Source: Caenispirillum bisanense (GTDB taxonomy: Bacteria > Pseudomonadota > Alphaproteobacteria > Rhodospirillales > Rhodospirillaceae). From it: DNA of 64,000 nucleotides. Each line of letters opens with the position of its first letter. Position 1 is the stretch's first letter. Under the pieces are notes generated by a model that searched no databases, was not told where the DNA came from, and was given only the letters and a program-made list of their open reading frames with translations. Of this stretch, positions 1 through 10,523 are shown one piece after another. The position numbers and the translations under genes are program-made. The stretch covers positions 310,001 to 374,000 of the forward strand of contig NZ_OCNJ01000005.1 in assembly GCF_900230255.1 (NCBI RefSeq), given 5' to 3'.

Positions 1-1515
1 GGCCTGAAGCTCGACGTCCACCTGATCCGCACCATGGGCGCCGTGGCGCTGACCACCGGCCTCGGGCAGGTTATCTTCACCTCCGTCTTCGGCTACTTCA
101 TCTGCCTAACCCTCGGGCTGACGCCGCTGGCGAGCCTCTATGTCGCCGTCGCCATCACGTTCTCGTCCACCATCATCATCGTCAAGCTGCTGTCCGACAA
201 AGGCGAGATCGACGCCCTGCACGGCCGCGTGGCGCTCGGTTTCCTCATCGTGCAGGACATCGTCGTGGTGCTGGTGATGGTGGTGGTTTCCGCCCTCGGC
301 GCCGGCACGGCGGAGGCCGGGGCGGGCGGCATCGCGCTGGCCATCGGCGCCGTGGTGCTGAAGGGCGCGGCCATGATCGCCGCCGTCGCGCTGTTCATCC
401 GCTACGCCGCCCAGCCGCTGCTCGACCGCGTCGCCACCTCGCAGGAGCTGATGGTGCTGCTGGCGGTCGGGCTGTCGGTCGCCTTCGCCTCGGGCGCCCA
501 GATGCTCGGCTTCAGCATGGAGCTGGGGGCCTTCCTGGCGGGCGTGGCGCTCGCCTCCACCAGCTACCGCGAGGTGGTGGCGTCGCGGCTGAACGCCCTG
601 CGCGACTTCATGCTGCTGTTCTTCTTCATCTCGCTCGGCTCCCACATGGACCTGAGCACGGTGCAGAGCCAGATCGGGCCGGCCATCGTGCTGTCGCTCT
701 TCGTGCTGATCGGCAACCCGCTCATCGTGCTGGCGATCATGGGGATCATGGGCTACCGCAAGCGCACCGGCTTCCTGGCCGGGCTGACGGTGGCCCAGAT
801 CAGCGAGTTCTCGCTCATCTTCATGGCCATGGGGCTGACGCTCGGCCACGTGGCGGTGGAGGATGTGGGGCTGGTGACGCTGGTGGGCGTGGTGACCATC
901 GGCCTGTCGACCTACATGATCCTCTACTCGCACCAGATCTATCCGCGCCTGGAGTGGATGCTCGGCCTGTTCGAGCGCCGTGTGCCCCACCGCGAGATCG
1001 GCGCCGAGGACGCCGCCGCCCCCGGCCGCGCCGACGTCATCCTGTTCGGACTCGGCCGCTACGGCACCAACATCGCCCGCGAGCTGCGCCAGCGCGGCCT
1101 GTCGGTGCTCGGCGTCGACTTCGACCCCGAAGCCGTGCGCCTGTGGCGCCAGCAGGGCCATGCGGCGCTGTATGGCGACGCCTCCGACCCCGACTTCCCG
1201 GCCAGCCTGTCGTTGCGCGAGGACCAGTGGGTGATCACCGCCGTGCCCGCCCAACGCGGCGGCACGGTGGGGGCCGATCCCGCCGAGATCCTGGTGCGCG
1301 GCCTGCGCGACGGCGGCTTCCGCGGCCGCATCGCCGTCACCGCCCACCGCGCCCACGACGTGACGCCGCTGCGCAAGGCCGGCGCCGACGTAGTGCTGCT
1401 GCCCTTCGCCGACGCCGCCCACAAGGCGGTGGAAATCATCACCAGCCACGACTCCGGCGCCGCGCCCGCGGTGCATGCCGACCCCGACGACCTGCGAGTT
1501 GCCCGCCATGCATGA
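1..1515 (+). CDS. CPA2 cation:proton antiporter with RCK domain (5' truncated)
   Basis: The reading frame is open from base 1, so the N-terminus lies outside the window. The visible part starts inside the membrane domain and shows about nine further hydrophobic segments typical of the monovalent cation:proton antiporter-2 family (YbaL/KefB/RosB type), including the conserved FSSTIIIVKLL and GAFLAGVALAS stretches. From about nt 1030 a cytoplasmic RCK/TrkA-N Rossmann domain follows, with the GLGRYG nucleotide-binding loop and the acidic residue after the second strand (VDFD). Such proteins exchange K+ or Na+ for protons across the inner membrane and are gated by a nucleotide bound to the RCK domain. 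The stop codon overlaps the start of the downstream universal stress gene, so the two are translationally coupled. Substrate ion cannot be told from sequence. Confidence 0.88.
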   Translation, partial: GLKLDVHLIRTMGAVALTTGLGQVIFTSVFGYFICLTLGLTPLASLYVAVAITFSSTIIIVKLLSDKGEIDALHGRVALGFLIVQDIVVVLVMVVVSALGAGTAEAGAGGIALAIGAVVLKGAAMIAAVALFIRYAAQPLLDRVATSQELMVLLAVGLSVAFASGAQMLGFSMELGAFLAGVALASTSYREVVASRLNALRDFMLLFFFISLGSHMDLSTVQSQIGPAIVLSLFVLIGNPLIVLAIMGIMGYRKRTGFLAGLTVAQISEFSLIFMAMGLTLGHVAVEDVGLVTLVGVVTIGLSTYMILYSHQIYPRLEWMLGLFERRVPHREIGAEDAAAPGRADVILFGLGRYGTNIARELRQRGLSVLGVDFDPEAVRLWRQQGHAALYGDASDPDFPASLSLREDQWVITAVPAQRGGTVGADPAEILVRGLRDGGFRGRIAVTAHRAHDVTPLRKAGADVVLLPFADAAHKAVEIITSHDSGAAPAVHADPDDLRVARHA

Positions 1516-2356
1516 CACCCTGCCCGCCGCCATCCTGGTCGCCACCGACATGTCGCCGCGCGGCGACCGGGCACTGGCCCGCGCCGTCGACCTCGCCGCC
1601 GCCTTCGGGGCGCGGCTCGCCGTTCTTCATGTGGTGGACGAGGATCTGCCGGCCTCCCTGCGCGCCGCCCTGATCCCGCAGGCGGAGCGGCTGCTGGCCG
1701 AACAGGTGGCCGCCCTGCCCGCCGCCGCCGAGGTCGCCTGGACGGTGACGGTGATGGCCGGCGTCGACGTCGCCGCCATCGTCGAGCAGGCGGAACAGCG
1801 CGGCGCCGGCCTGGTGGTGCTGGGCATGCACCGCGAGCATCCGTTCCGCGGCATCGTCTTCGGCACCACGGCGGAACGGGTGATGCGCAGCGGCCATTGC
1901 CCGGTGCTGGTCGCCAAGGGCGCCTATCGCGGCCCTTATCGCCACATCCTGGCGGCGGTGGACGACTCGCGGGCGGCCGGGCGGGCGCTGGCGGCCGCCG
2001 CGCGCTGCTGGCCGCAGGCCACCGTGCAGGCGGTGCATGTGGACGACGTGCCGGCGCCGCTCGACGGCCTCGCAGGCACGGCTTTCGCCGCCGAGCCGCG
2101 ACCGGCCTGGCCGGCGCACCTCGCACCGGCGCTGGCGGACGTGGAAGCGGCGACCGGCCGGCGTCCCGCCCTGCTGGTGCAGCCGGGCGACGACGTGGCG
2201 GACGCCCTGCGCGCCCTCGCCGACCGCTTCGCCGCCGATCTGGTGGCGGTGGGCAGTGCCGCCGGCAACCGGCCCATGCGGGCGCTGCTCGGCGGCACGG
2301 CCGAGCGTATCCTCGACCTCGCCCCCTGCGACGTGCTGGTGGTGCCGCCGGGCTGA
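1508..2356 (+). CDS. Tandem-domain universal stress protein (UspA family)
   Basis: A 282-residue cytoplasmic protein made of two UspA-like domains (about residues 1-135 and 140-282). The second carries the ATP-binding signature VGSAAGNRPMRALLGGTAERI near its end; the first has a degenerate version in which the second loop glycine is replaced (GMHREHPFRG), so only one domain may bind nucleotide well. The start is placed at the ATG at 1508, which overlaps the antiporter stop by 8 bases and gives the usual first strand AAILVATDMS; an in-frame upstream start would add 11 residues with no similarity. Coupling to a CPA2 antiporter fits the known habit of Usp domains accompanying ion transporters. 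The regulatory link is inference. Confidence 0.88.
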   Translation: MHDTLPAAILVATDMSPRGDRALARAVDLAAAFGARLAVLHVVDEDLPASLRAALIPQAERLLAEQVAALPAAAEVAWTVTVMAGVDVAAIVEQAEQRGAGLVVLGMHREHPFRGIVFGTTAERVMRSGHCPVLVAKGAYRGPYRHILAAVDDSRAAGRALAAAARCWPQATVQAVHVDDVPAPLDGLAGTAFAAEPRPAWPAHLAPALADVEAATGRRPALLVQPGDDVADALRALADRFAADLVAVGSAAGNRPMRALLGGTAERILDLAPCDVLVVPPG

Positions 2357-2391
2357 CGGCGGTCCGTCGGCCCGGCGGGTGGTCTGCGGCC

Positions 2392-3252
2392 TCAGCCGAT
2401 GACCTTCAGGACGTCCAGGAGGTGTCCCTTGAACTTCTTGATCTCGGGCACCTGCTTGGCGAGGAAGTTGGCGTGCATCTGCAGGGCCTCGTCCTCCGTC
2501 TGACCGCGCTTCTGCATCTGGTCCTGGAGCATTTCCTCCCACTTGTTGGGAGCATGGTTGGCGCCGTATTCGCGCACCGGCGGGAAATAGGTGTCCATGG
2601 CCTTGCCCTTGAACACCGGATCGCGGATCTCGGGGAAGTCCTTCAGGATCTGGTCCCAGTTCTTGCACTGGGTGCAGTAGCCGCGGGCGCCGCCGTCGCC
2701 TGTCGCCAGCTTGAGCAGGTTCTGCTTGGTCGGACTGCTCTTGAAGGTGGCGATGTCGCTGAGGAACAGGTCCACCTTCTGCACGCCCTTGCTCAGAATC
2801 GGCTTGAGGGCGGAGCGAACGGTGTTTTCGATTTTCTTGCGCTCGGTCGCGTACTCGGCCTCGGCGAGCTGCTCGAACGCCAGGGCCTGCTTGCCGTAGT
2901 CGTCGGCCGCATCGGCGATGGCCTTGCAGGCTTGCGCCGCGGATTTCGGGATCAGCTTGTCCTTGCTGAACTTGGCCGCCCAGGAATTGGCGAGGCTCGC
3001 CACGTCCTTGCAGGCGCGGGCGATGTTCTTCACACTGCCGTATGACTTCTTCGCGATGTCGCGGGCACCGTCGATGGAAGCCAGCGCACCATGCTTGGTG
3101 AAATCGAATTCCCCCCAGGCAATGGTACCGTGATACTTCTCCAGATTCTTCAGAAGATCACCGATACCGGTCGATTTCGTTTTCGCGATGAGCGGCTTCT
3201 TCTTGTCCCAGTCCTTCTTCGTAAGAACTACGGGATAATCGATCTTGGCCAT
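2392..3252 (-). CDS. Lysine-rich hypothetical protein, AT-richer than its neighbours
   Basis: A 286-residue soluble protein that I do not recognise. It is rich in lysine and predicted to be largely helical, with no signal peptide or membrane segment. A CTQC motif (YCTQCKNW) sits in the middle. The start is the ATG at 3252 (MAKIDYPVV), preceded by a weak GGGG ribosome site; a start 10 codons upstream is possible. Codon use and base composition at its 5' half (for example around 3090-3250) are visibly AT-richer than the surrounding genes, which suggests lateral acquisition. It is transcribed away from guaA and converges on the universal stress gene, so it is probably a single-gene unit. Function unknown. 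Confidence 0.75.
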   Translation of the reverse strand: MAKIDYPVVLTKKDWDKKKPLIAKTKSTGIGDLLKNLEKYHGTIAWGEFDFTKHGALASIDGARDIAKKSYGSVKNIARACKDVASLANSWAAKFSKDKLIPKSAAQACKAIADAADDYGKQALAFEQLAEAEYATERKKIENTVRSALKPILSKGVQKVDLFLSDIATFKSSPTKQNLLKLATGDGGARGYCTQCKNWDQILKDFPEIRDPVFKGKAMDTYFPPVREYGANHAPNKWEEMLQDQMQKRGQTEDEALQMHANFLAKQVPEIKKFKGHLLDVLKVIG

Positions 3253-3487
3253 GAGTCTAACCCCAATCTTGCGTCGCCCCACGTTGGGCGACTCCCCGCC
3301 TCAAGAATACGCCGGATGGTAGAGTGCGCAACGGCAAAACTCCATCGACCGGCGACCTTTCCGACCCGTCGCGGTCCGGCCGAACCTGTGGAAAATGGGG
3401 GTGGGCGGCGGGGCGCGTCTGGAGTATGGTCCGCCCCAAACTCACCCCAGCAGCCCCCGGACTGCCTTTAGTCGGACACGGACGCCC

Positions 3488-5041
<1,554 letters not shown>

Positions 5042-5042
5042 C

Positions 5043-5061
5043 GGGAGCCACACCGGCTCCC
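5043..5061 (+). terminator. Stem-loop after guaA
   Basis: GGGAGCC at 5043-5049 pairs perfectly with GGCTCCC at 5055-5061 around a 5-base loop. A pyrimidine-rich (C and T) run follows instead of a clean T tract, so it may be a weak terminator or an attenuator before the ABC-F gene. Confidence 0.4.
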
Positions 5062-5090
5062 CTTCCCTTCCTTCTTCCCCTACGGACTCC

Positions 5091-6731
5091 ATGATTCGTC
5101 TCGACAACATCAGCAAGCAGAACGGCCATCAGGTTCTGTTCATCGACGCGTCGATGGGCATCCAGAAGGGGGAGAAGGTGGGACTGGTCGGGCCGAACGG
5201 CGCCGGCAAGACCACCCTGTTCCGCATGATCGCAGGCCAGGAAGCGCCCGACGACGGGCTGGTCACCATCGACCCCGGCATGACCATCGGCTACTTCAGC
5301 CAGGACGTCGGCGAGATGTCGGGCCAGAGCGCCGTCGCGGCGGTGATGGACGGCGTCGGCCCGGTGAGCGCGCTGGCGACCGAGATGGCGCAGCTCGAGG
5401 CGGCCATGGTCGACCCCGACCAGGCCGACGCCATGGACGAGATCATCGAGCGCTACGGCGAGGTGCAGTCGCGCTTCGAGGAACTGGACGGCTATGCCCT
5501 GGACGCGCGGGCGCGCGAGGTTCTGGCCGGCCTCAGCTTCAGCCAGGAGCGCATGGACGCCGACGTCGGCCTGCTGTCCGGCGGCTGGAAGATGCGCGTG
5601 GCGCTCGCCCGCATCCTGCTCATGCGCCCCGACGGCATGCTGCTGGACGAGCCGAGCAACCACCTGGACCTGGAAAGCCTGATCTGGCTCGAGTCCTTCC
5701 TGAAGGACTACGACGGCGCCCTGCTGATGACCTCGCACGACCGCGAGTTCATGAACCGCATCATCGGCAAGGTGGTGGAGATCGACGGCGGCACGCTGAT
5801 CACCTACTCGGGCGACTACGACTTCTACGAGAAGCAGCGTGCCCTGGGCGAGGCCCAGCGCCAGGCGCAGTACGAGCGCCAGCAGGCCATGCTCGCCAAG
5901 GAAGTGAAGTTCATCGAGCGGTTCAAGGCCCGCGCCTCCCACGCCGCCCAGGTGCAGAGCCGCGTGAAGAAGCTCGACAAGATCGAGCGGGTGGAGCCGC
6001 CGCGCCGCCGCCAGGCCGTGCAGTTCGAGTTCCGCTCCCCGCCCCGCTCGGGCGAGGACGTGGCGACCTTCAAGGACGTCCACAAGGGCTACGGCAGCCG
6101 GTCGATCTACGCCGGGCTGGACTTCCGCGTCCGCCGCAAGGAACGCTGGTGCGTGCTGGGGGCCAACGGCGCCGGTAAGTCGACGCTGCTGAAGCTGGTG
6201 GCGGGCAGCGAGACGCCCGACCAGGGCTCGGTCACCATCGGCAGCGCCGTGCGCATGGGCTATTTCGCGCAGCACTCCATGGACCTGCTGGACGGCGACG
6301 AGACCATCTTCGAGTCGCTCGACGGCTCGTTCCCGCAGGCCGGCCAGGGCGCCCTGCGCACGCTGGCGGGCTGCTTCGGCTTCTCGGGCGACGATGTGGA
6401 AAAGCCCTGCCGGGTGCTGTCGGGCGGCGAGAAGGCGCGGCTGGTCATGGCCAAGATGCTGTTCGACCCGCCCAACTTCCTGGTGCTGGACGAACCGACC
6501 AACCACCTGGACATGGCCACCAAGGAAATGCTGGTCGCCGCCCTGGCGGATTTCGAGGGCACCATGCTGTTCGTCTCGCACGACCGCCACTTCCTGGCGG
6601 CGCTGTCCAACCGCGTGCTGGAACTGACGGCCGACGGCGTCCACCAGTTCGGCGGCGGCTACACGGAATACGTGGAGAGCACGGGGCAGGAAGCGCCCGG
6701 CCTGCATCCAGGCGGCGCCGTGGGGGGCTGA
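5091..6731 (+). CDS. ABC-F family ATPase (YbiT-like)
   Basis: A 546-residue soluble protein with two ABC ATPase domains and no membrane segment, the layout of ABC-F translation factors that act at the ribosomal E site. Domain 1 has Walker A GPNGAGKT, signature LSGGW and DEPSNHLDL; domain 2 has Walker A GANGAGKS, signature LSGGEKAR and DEPTNHLDM. Between them lies the charged P-site tRNA interaction linker (about residues 240-320, rich in Lys, Arg and Gln). The order and length resemble YbiT/EttA-group proteins more than Uup, since there is no long C-terminal coiled coil. The start ATG follows guaA by 49 bases. An exact subfamily would need a tree. Confidence 0.92.
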   Translation: MIRLDNISKQNGHQVLFIDASMGIQKGEKVGLVGPNGAGKTTLFRMIAGQEAPDDGLVTIDPGMTIGYFSQDVGEMSGQSAVAAVMDGVGPVSALATEMAQLEAAMVDPDQADAMDEIIERYGEVQSRFEELDGYALDARAREVLAGLSFSQERMDADVGLLSGGWKMRVALARILLMRPDGMLLDEPSNHLDLESLIWLESFLKDYDGALLMTSHDREFMNRIIGKVVEIDGGTLITYSGDYDFYEKQRALGEAQRQAQYERQQAMLAKEVKFIERFKARASHAAQVQSRVKKLDKIERVEPPRRRQAVQFEFRSPPRSGEDVATFKDVHKGYGSRSIYAGLDFRVRRKERWCVLGANGAGKSTLLKLVAGSETPDQGSVTIGSAVRMGYFAQHSMDLLDGDETIFESLDGSFPQAGQGALRTLAGCFGFSGDDVEKPCRVLSGGEKARLVMAKMLFDPPNFLVLDEPTNHLDMATKEMLVAALADFEGTMLFVSHDRHFLAALSNRVLELTADGVHQFGGGYTEYVESTGQEAPGLHPGGAVGG

Positions 6732-6744
6732 TCGCCCCCCTCCC

Positions 6745-7539
6745 TCAGAACTTCATCATGTTGTCGATGTCGTCCTGCGACATGCCCATGCCCTCGTGCT
6801 GGGGGCCGTGGAGGAGGTGTTTGTCCTCGCGCGTGTCGCCGGGGCGGTTGCGGATGATCTCCGACCGCGCGCGGCCTTCCTCGATCTCCCACAGTTCCAC
6901 CAGGCGGCGCAGCTCGGCGTCCAGGTGCAGCAGGGTGTGCATGGAGGCGGCGATGCGCTGCCCGGTGATGTCCTGGAAGCCGCAGGCGGTCATCAGGTCG
7001 ATGACGTGCGAGCCGAGCGCCTGGTAGAGCTCGACACCCAGCCGGTCGGCGTTCTCGTCCAGCGCCAGCTGGATGGCCTCGGCGGTTTCGAGGATCTGGT
7101 TGGTGGCCGTCTCCGTCGCGTTGATGACGGCGTTCAGCTCGGTGGTGGTGGTGGTGATCTGGTCCTGCTCGCCGGCGGCGGGGGCGAGGCCGGCGACGTA
7201 GTCGCGCGTCAGGTCCAGGCGCTCCACCAGCTCGGCGAGGCTGAGGCGGATGAGGTCGAAGTTGTCGGCCATGAGCAGGCGGGCGTGGTCGTCGTCCACC
7301 ACCGGCTCGGCGTCGGGCTGCGGCTCGGGCGGGGCCGGCGGCGGCGGTTCGGGCGCCGGAGCGGGGGCCGCGGCGGCGACCGCGCCGGCCGGGATCAGGG
7401 CGCCGCTTTCCACCAGACGCGCGATCTCCTCGCGCACCGCTTCCTGCACCGATTGCTTCACGATGCCGCGCAGCTCGCCGGCCATGGCGAGCATGGCTGC
7501 CGACAGGTTCGCGATCTGCTGGTCGGTGGTCGACGCCAT
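6745..7539 (-). CDS. cheZ: Chemotaxis phosphatase CheZ
   Basis: A 264-residue cytoplasmic protein that speeds dephosphorylation of CheY-P. It has the long helical hairpin of CheZ; the active region is CGFQDITGQRI (conserved Gln for CheY dephosphorylation within QDxTGQ). A Pro/Ala-rich hinge lies at about residues 52-80. The extreme C-terminus, MSQDDIDNMMKF, matches the CheY-binding tail that in characterised CheZ proteins tethers CheY-P. It is a single gene here, convergent with the ABC-F gene 13 bases away, and no che operon is adjacent. The start ATG at 7539 is the only good choice. Confidence 0.9.
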   Translation of the reverse strand: MASTTDQQIANLSAAMLAMAGELRGIVKQSVQEAVREEIARLVESGALIPAGAVAAAAPAPAPEPPPPAPPEPQPDAEPVVDDDHARLLMADNFDLIRLSLAELVERLDLTRDYVAGLAPAAGEQDQITTTTTELNAVINATETATNQILETAEAIQLALDENADRLGVELYQALGSHVIDLMTACGFQDITGQRIAASMHTLLHLDAELRRLVELWEIEEGRARSEIIRNRPGDTREDKHLLHGPQHEGMGMSQDDIDNMMKF

Positions 7540-7806
7540 GGCAGCCTTCCGAGTGGGTTATACCCCTGTTTACACGTCTGGCCCAATGTCGCAAAGAGCA
7601 ACGACTGGCGGTGCCCGTTGCGATTGTACGTAAACGCGGCAATTCAGCGGACTTGTAGAAGCGACGCGACCCGGCGCCGCACGCCGCATACTTGCCTCCA
7701 ACACTTTGGATTGAGTGTATTCTCCTTTTGATACGGCGCAAACCGTGGTTTCCGCTGCGAACATCAGGGTAGAATGCGCCGAGATCAAAAGGGGGGGAGC
7801 ATTGAA

Positions 7807-8220
7807 ATGACCCGCGCGGCACGCCAGACCGAAAGCAGGGACATGCTGTCGCAAGAGGCCGCCATGCCGGTGGAAGGATTCTGGATCGTCCGCGTCGAGC
7901 AGGACGCCGCCGGCGATGCCACCGGCGCGACGCTGACGCTCGACCGCGGCCACCTGACCGGCGGCGACGACACCTACTACTACCTCGGCACCTATCGCCA
8001 GGAACCCGACGACACCCTGGCGCTCGACATCGACGCCACCCGCTACGCCGGCGACCCGCCGCCGGCCCTGGACGACCTGCAGGACATGGTGTTCCTGCGG
8101 CTCACCCTGCGCCCGCGCGGCGGCTCCGCCGACCTGTGGGAGGGCGAGGTGGTCGACCGCGTCACCGAGGACGCCGAGCCGGTGCGCGCCGTCGCCCGCC
8201 GCGTCGCCGCCTGGCGGTGA
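7807..8220 (+). CDS. GrlR-like small protein
   Basis: A 137-residue acidic cytoplasmic protein. Its core, VEGFWIV then GHLTGGDDTYYYLGTY, resembles the GrlR fold (the lipocalin-like negative regulator of type III secretion in enteropathogenic E. coli), where the motif GGD-x-Y-x-YIG is characteristic. Proteins of this group are scattered in alphaproteobacteria with no known role. Start chosen at ATG 7807 because a G-rich ribosome site (7791-7799) lies seven bases upstream; earlier and later ATGs at 7774, 7843 and 7864 are less well placed. It overlaps nothing and converges on the SDR gene 7 bases downstream. The family call is from motif memory and is moderate. Confidence 0.65.
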   Translation: MTRAARQTESRDMLSQEAAMPVEGFWIVRVEQDAAGDATGATLTLDRGHLTGGDDTYYYLGTYRQEPDDTLALDIDATRYAGDPPPALDDLQDMVFLRLTLRPRGGSADLWEGEVVDRVTEDAEPVRAVARRVAAWR

Positions 8221-8227
8221 GGCCGGA

Positions 8228-8962
8228 TCAGCCGGCCGCCACGTCTTCGCCCAGGGTGACGATGCGGCCGGTGAAGTCGACCTCGGGCACCAGCAGGTCG
8301 ACGAAGGCGCCGGTGACCGTTTCGGGCAGCGGCACCGTTTCCGGGTTCTCGCCGGGGAAGGCGGAGGTGCGCAGGCGGGTGCGCACGCGCACCGGGTCGA
8401 TCAGGTTGACCCGCACCTTGGACACCTTCTCGATTTCGTGCGCCCAGGTCTTCACCATCACTTCGAGCGCCGCCTTGGAGGCCGCATAGGGACCCCAGTA
8501 GGGATGCCCGTCGCGGCGCGCCACGCCGTCGGTGACGAACACCGCCCGGCCGGCATCGGACGCGCGCAGCAGCGGGTCCATGCTGCGGATCAGGCGCCAG
8601 TTGGCGGTGACGTTGGTGGCCATGCACTCGTCGAACTGCTTGATGCCGACGTGGCCGATGGGGGCCAGCATGCCGAGCGTGCCGGCATTGCCCACCAGCA
8701 CATCGAGCCGCCCGAAGCGCTGGTAGAGGGCGGCGCCCACCTGGTCGATCTTGTCGCCCTGGCGCAGGTCCTCGGCCACCAGCACGGCGTTGCGGCCGGT
8801 GCGGGCCTTGATCTCGTCGTCCAGTTCCTCCAGCGCCCCTTGCGTACGGGCGACGGCGACCACGGTCGCGCCTTCCTCGGCGAGGCGCAGGGCCACGGCG
8901 CGGCCGATGCCGCGCGACGCGCCGGTGACGAGGGCGATGCGGTCCTTCAAGCGTTCGGTCAT
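8228..8962 (-). CDS. Short-chain dehydrogenase/reductase (YciK-like)
   Basis: A 244-residue Rossmann-fold oxidoreductase. It shows TGASRGIG for the dinucleotide, NAG at the end of strand 4, and the YAASK catalytic Tyr-Lys pair. The serine that normally sits 13 residues before the tyrosine is not there: the sequence reads TDGVARR where relatives have TSS or TSG. The enzyme may therefore be altered in activity. It follows purF on the same strand after 20 bases, an arrangement common in alphaproteobacteria, and may be cotranscribed with purF. Substrate unknown. Confidence 0.88.
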   Translation of the reverse strand: MTERLKDRIALVTGASRGIGRAVALRLAEEGATVVAVARTQGALEELDDEIKARTGRNAVLVAEDLRQGDKIDQVGAALYQRFGRLDVLVGNAGTLGMLAPIGHVGIKQFDECMATNVTANWRLIRSMDPLLRASDAGRAVFVTDGVARRDGHPYWGPYAASKAALEVMVKTWAHEIEKVSKVRVNLIDPVRVRTRLRTSAFPGENPETVPLPETVTGAFVDLLVPEVDFTGRIVTLGEDVAAG

Positions 8963-8982
8963 GGGTCTTCCTGGCTACTCGA

Positions 8983-10476
8983 TCAGGCGAGCTTCTCGCG
9001 GAGCAGGCTAAGCTGCTGCGAGGTGCACTCGGTGTCATTGCGATCCGTCAGCGGCAGGAAGTAGTCGCCGGTGAAGCAGGCGTCGCAGAAGGTGGGGTTG
9101 CCGAGCTCGCGGCCCACCTGCCCGACGGCGCGGTAGAGGCCGTCGATGGAGATGAAGGCGAGGCTGTCGACGCCGAGCAGCTTCTCCATCTCCGCCAGAT
9201 TGTGCTGGGCGGCCAGCAGGTTGTCGCGGTCGGGCGTGTCGATGCCGAAGAAGCAGGGGTGCGTGGTCGGTGGCGAGCTGATGCGCATGTGCACTTCCGT
9301 CGCGCCGGCCTGACGGACCATCTGCACGATCTTCTTCGACGTCGTGCCGCGCACGATGCTGTCGTCCACCAGCACGACGCGCTTGCCTTCCAGGAAGGCG
9401 CGGTTGGCGTTGTGCTTGCGCTTGACGCCCAGGTCGCGGGTGCGCTGGGTCGGCTGGATGAAGGTGCGGCCGACGTAGTGGTTGCGGATGATGCCGAACT
9501 CGAAGGGCACCCCCGATTCCGCCGCGAAGCCGAGCGCCGCCGGCACGCCGCTGTCGGGCACCGGCACGATCACGTCGGCCGGCACGGCGCTCTCGCGCGC
9601 CAGTTCCTCGCCGATGCGCTTGCGCACGTGATAGACGCTGGTGCCCTCCACCACCGAATCGGGGCGGGCGAAGTAGATGTATTCGAAGATGCAGAAGCGG
9701 CTCTGCACCGGCACGAAGGGCTTCACGCTGCGCACGCCGTCGCGGTCGATGACCACCAGCTCGCCCGGTTCCACGTCGCGCACGTACTCGGCGCCCATGA
9801 TGTCGAGCGCGCAGCTTTCCGACGCCAGGATGTGGGCGCCGTCCAGATGGCCGAGCACCAGCGGGCGGATGCCGTACGGGTCGCGGATGCCGTACATGGT
9901 GTTCGTCGTCATGGCGATCAGCGAGTAGGCGCCTTCCACCTTGCGCAGGGCGTCGACCAGCCGGTCCTCCACCGCCAGGTAGTCGGAGCGGGCGACCAGC
10001 TGCAGCACCACTTCCGTGTCGGATGTCGAGGAGAAGATGCAGCCCTTCTGCACCAGCTGGCGGCGCAGGGTGACGGCGTTGGTCAGGTTGCCGTTGTGGC
10101 ACAGGCCGAGGCCGCCGAAGGCGAGGTCGGCGTAGAACGGCTGCACGTTGCGCAGCGCCTTGTCACCCGACGTGGAATAGCGGTTGTGGCCGATGGCCAT
10201 GGGGCCGGCGAGGCGGTTCATCACCTCTTCCGACTTGAAGTTCTCCGACACGTGGCCGAGACCGCGATGGCTGTGGAACGAGAAGCCGTCGCACGACACC
10301 ACGCCCGCCGCCTCCTGCCCGCGGTGCTGCAGGGCGTGCAGCCCGAGCACCGCGTGGCTCGCCGCGTCCGGGTCGCCGAAAATGCCGACGACGCCGCATT
10401 CCTCCTTCGGCTTGTCGTCGTCGTCCTCGTCGCGGAGATGGGCCGGGGCGAGGTCGAAGGGGTTGGTGGTCAGCAT
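8983..10476 (-). CDS. purF: Amidophosphoribosyltransferase
   Basis: A 497-residue enzyme that makes 5-phosphoribosylamine from PRPP and glutamine, the first step of purine synthesis. The N-terminal nucleophile cysteine lies in EECGVVGIFGD at residue 27, so an acidic 26-residue propeptide must be removed for activity. The PRPP loop VVLVDDSIVRGTTS is intact. A C-terminal CDAC motif suggests the iron-sulfur-cluster form of the enzyme. The start ATG at 10476 (MLTTNPFD) was chosen because the reading frame further upstream is low-complexity and overlaps cvpA. It lies 47 bases after cvpA, the classic cvpA-purF pair. Confidence 0.97.
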   Translation of the reverse strand: MLTTNPFDLAPAHLRDEDDDDKPKEECGVVGIFGDPDAASHAVLGLHALQHRGQEAAGVVSCDGFSFHSHRGLGHVSENFKSEEVMNRLAGPMAIGHNRYSTSGDKALRNVQPFYADLAFGGLGLCHNGNLTNAVTLRRQLVQKGCIFSSTSDTEVVLQLVARSDYLAVEDRLVDALRKVEGAYSLIAMTTNTMYGIRDPYGIRPLVLGHLDGAHILASESCALDIMGAEYVRDVEPGELVVIDRDGVRSVKPFVPVQSRFCIFEYIYFARPDSVVEGTSVYHVRKRIGEELARESAVPADVIVPVPDSGVPAALGFAAESGVPFEFGIIRNHYVGRTFIQPTQRTRDLGVKRKHNANRAFLEGKRVVLVDDSIVRGTTSKKIVQMVRQAGATEVHMRISSPPTTHPCFFGIDTPDRDNLLAAQHNLAEMEKLLGVDSLAFISIDGLYRAVGQVGRELGNPTFCDACFTGDYFLPLTDRNDTECTSQQLSLLREKLA

Positions 10477-10523
10477 CGAACGCCGAAGCTCCTGCACAGG
10501 CGATGCGTCGGGACGGACGCGGG

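Noticed and set aside
3283-3487. Guanine or ykkC-type riboswitch before guaA
   Set aside because: No conserved core of any purine-related riboswitch could be found in this leader.
7561-7640. TACGTAAAC and TTTACACGT fragments upstream of the GrlR-like gene as LiuR boxes
   Set aside because: Only half-sites, not arranged as a palindrome with two ACGT cores.
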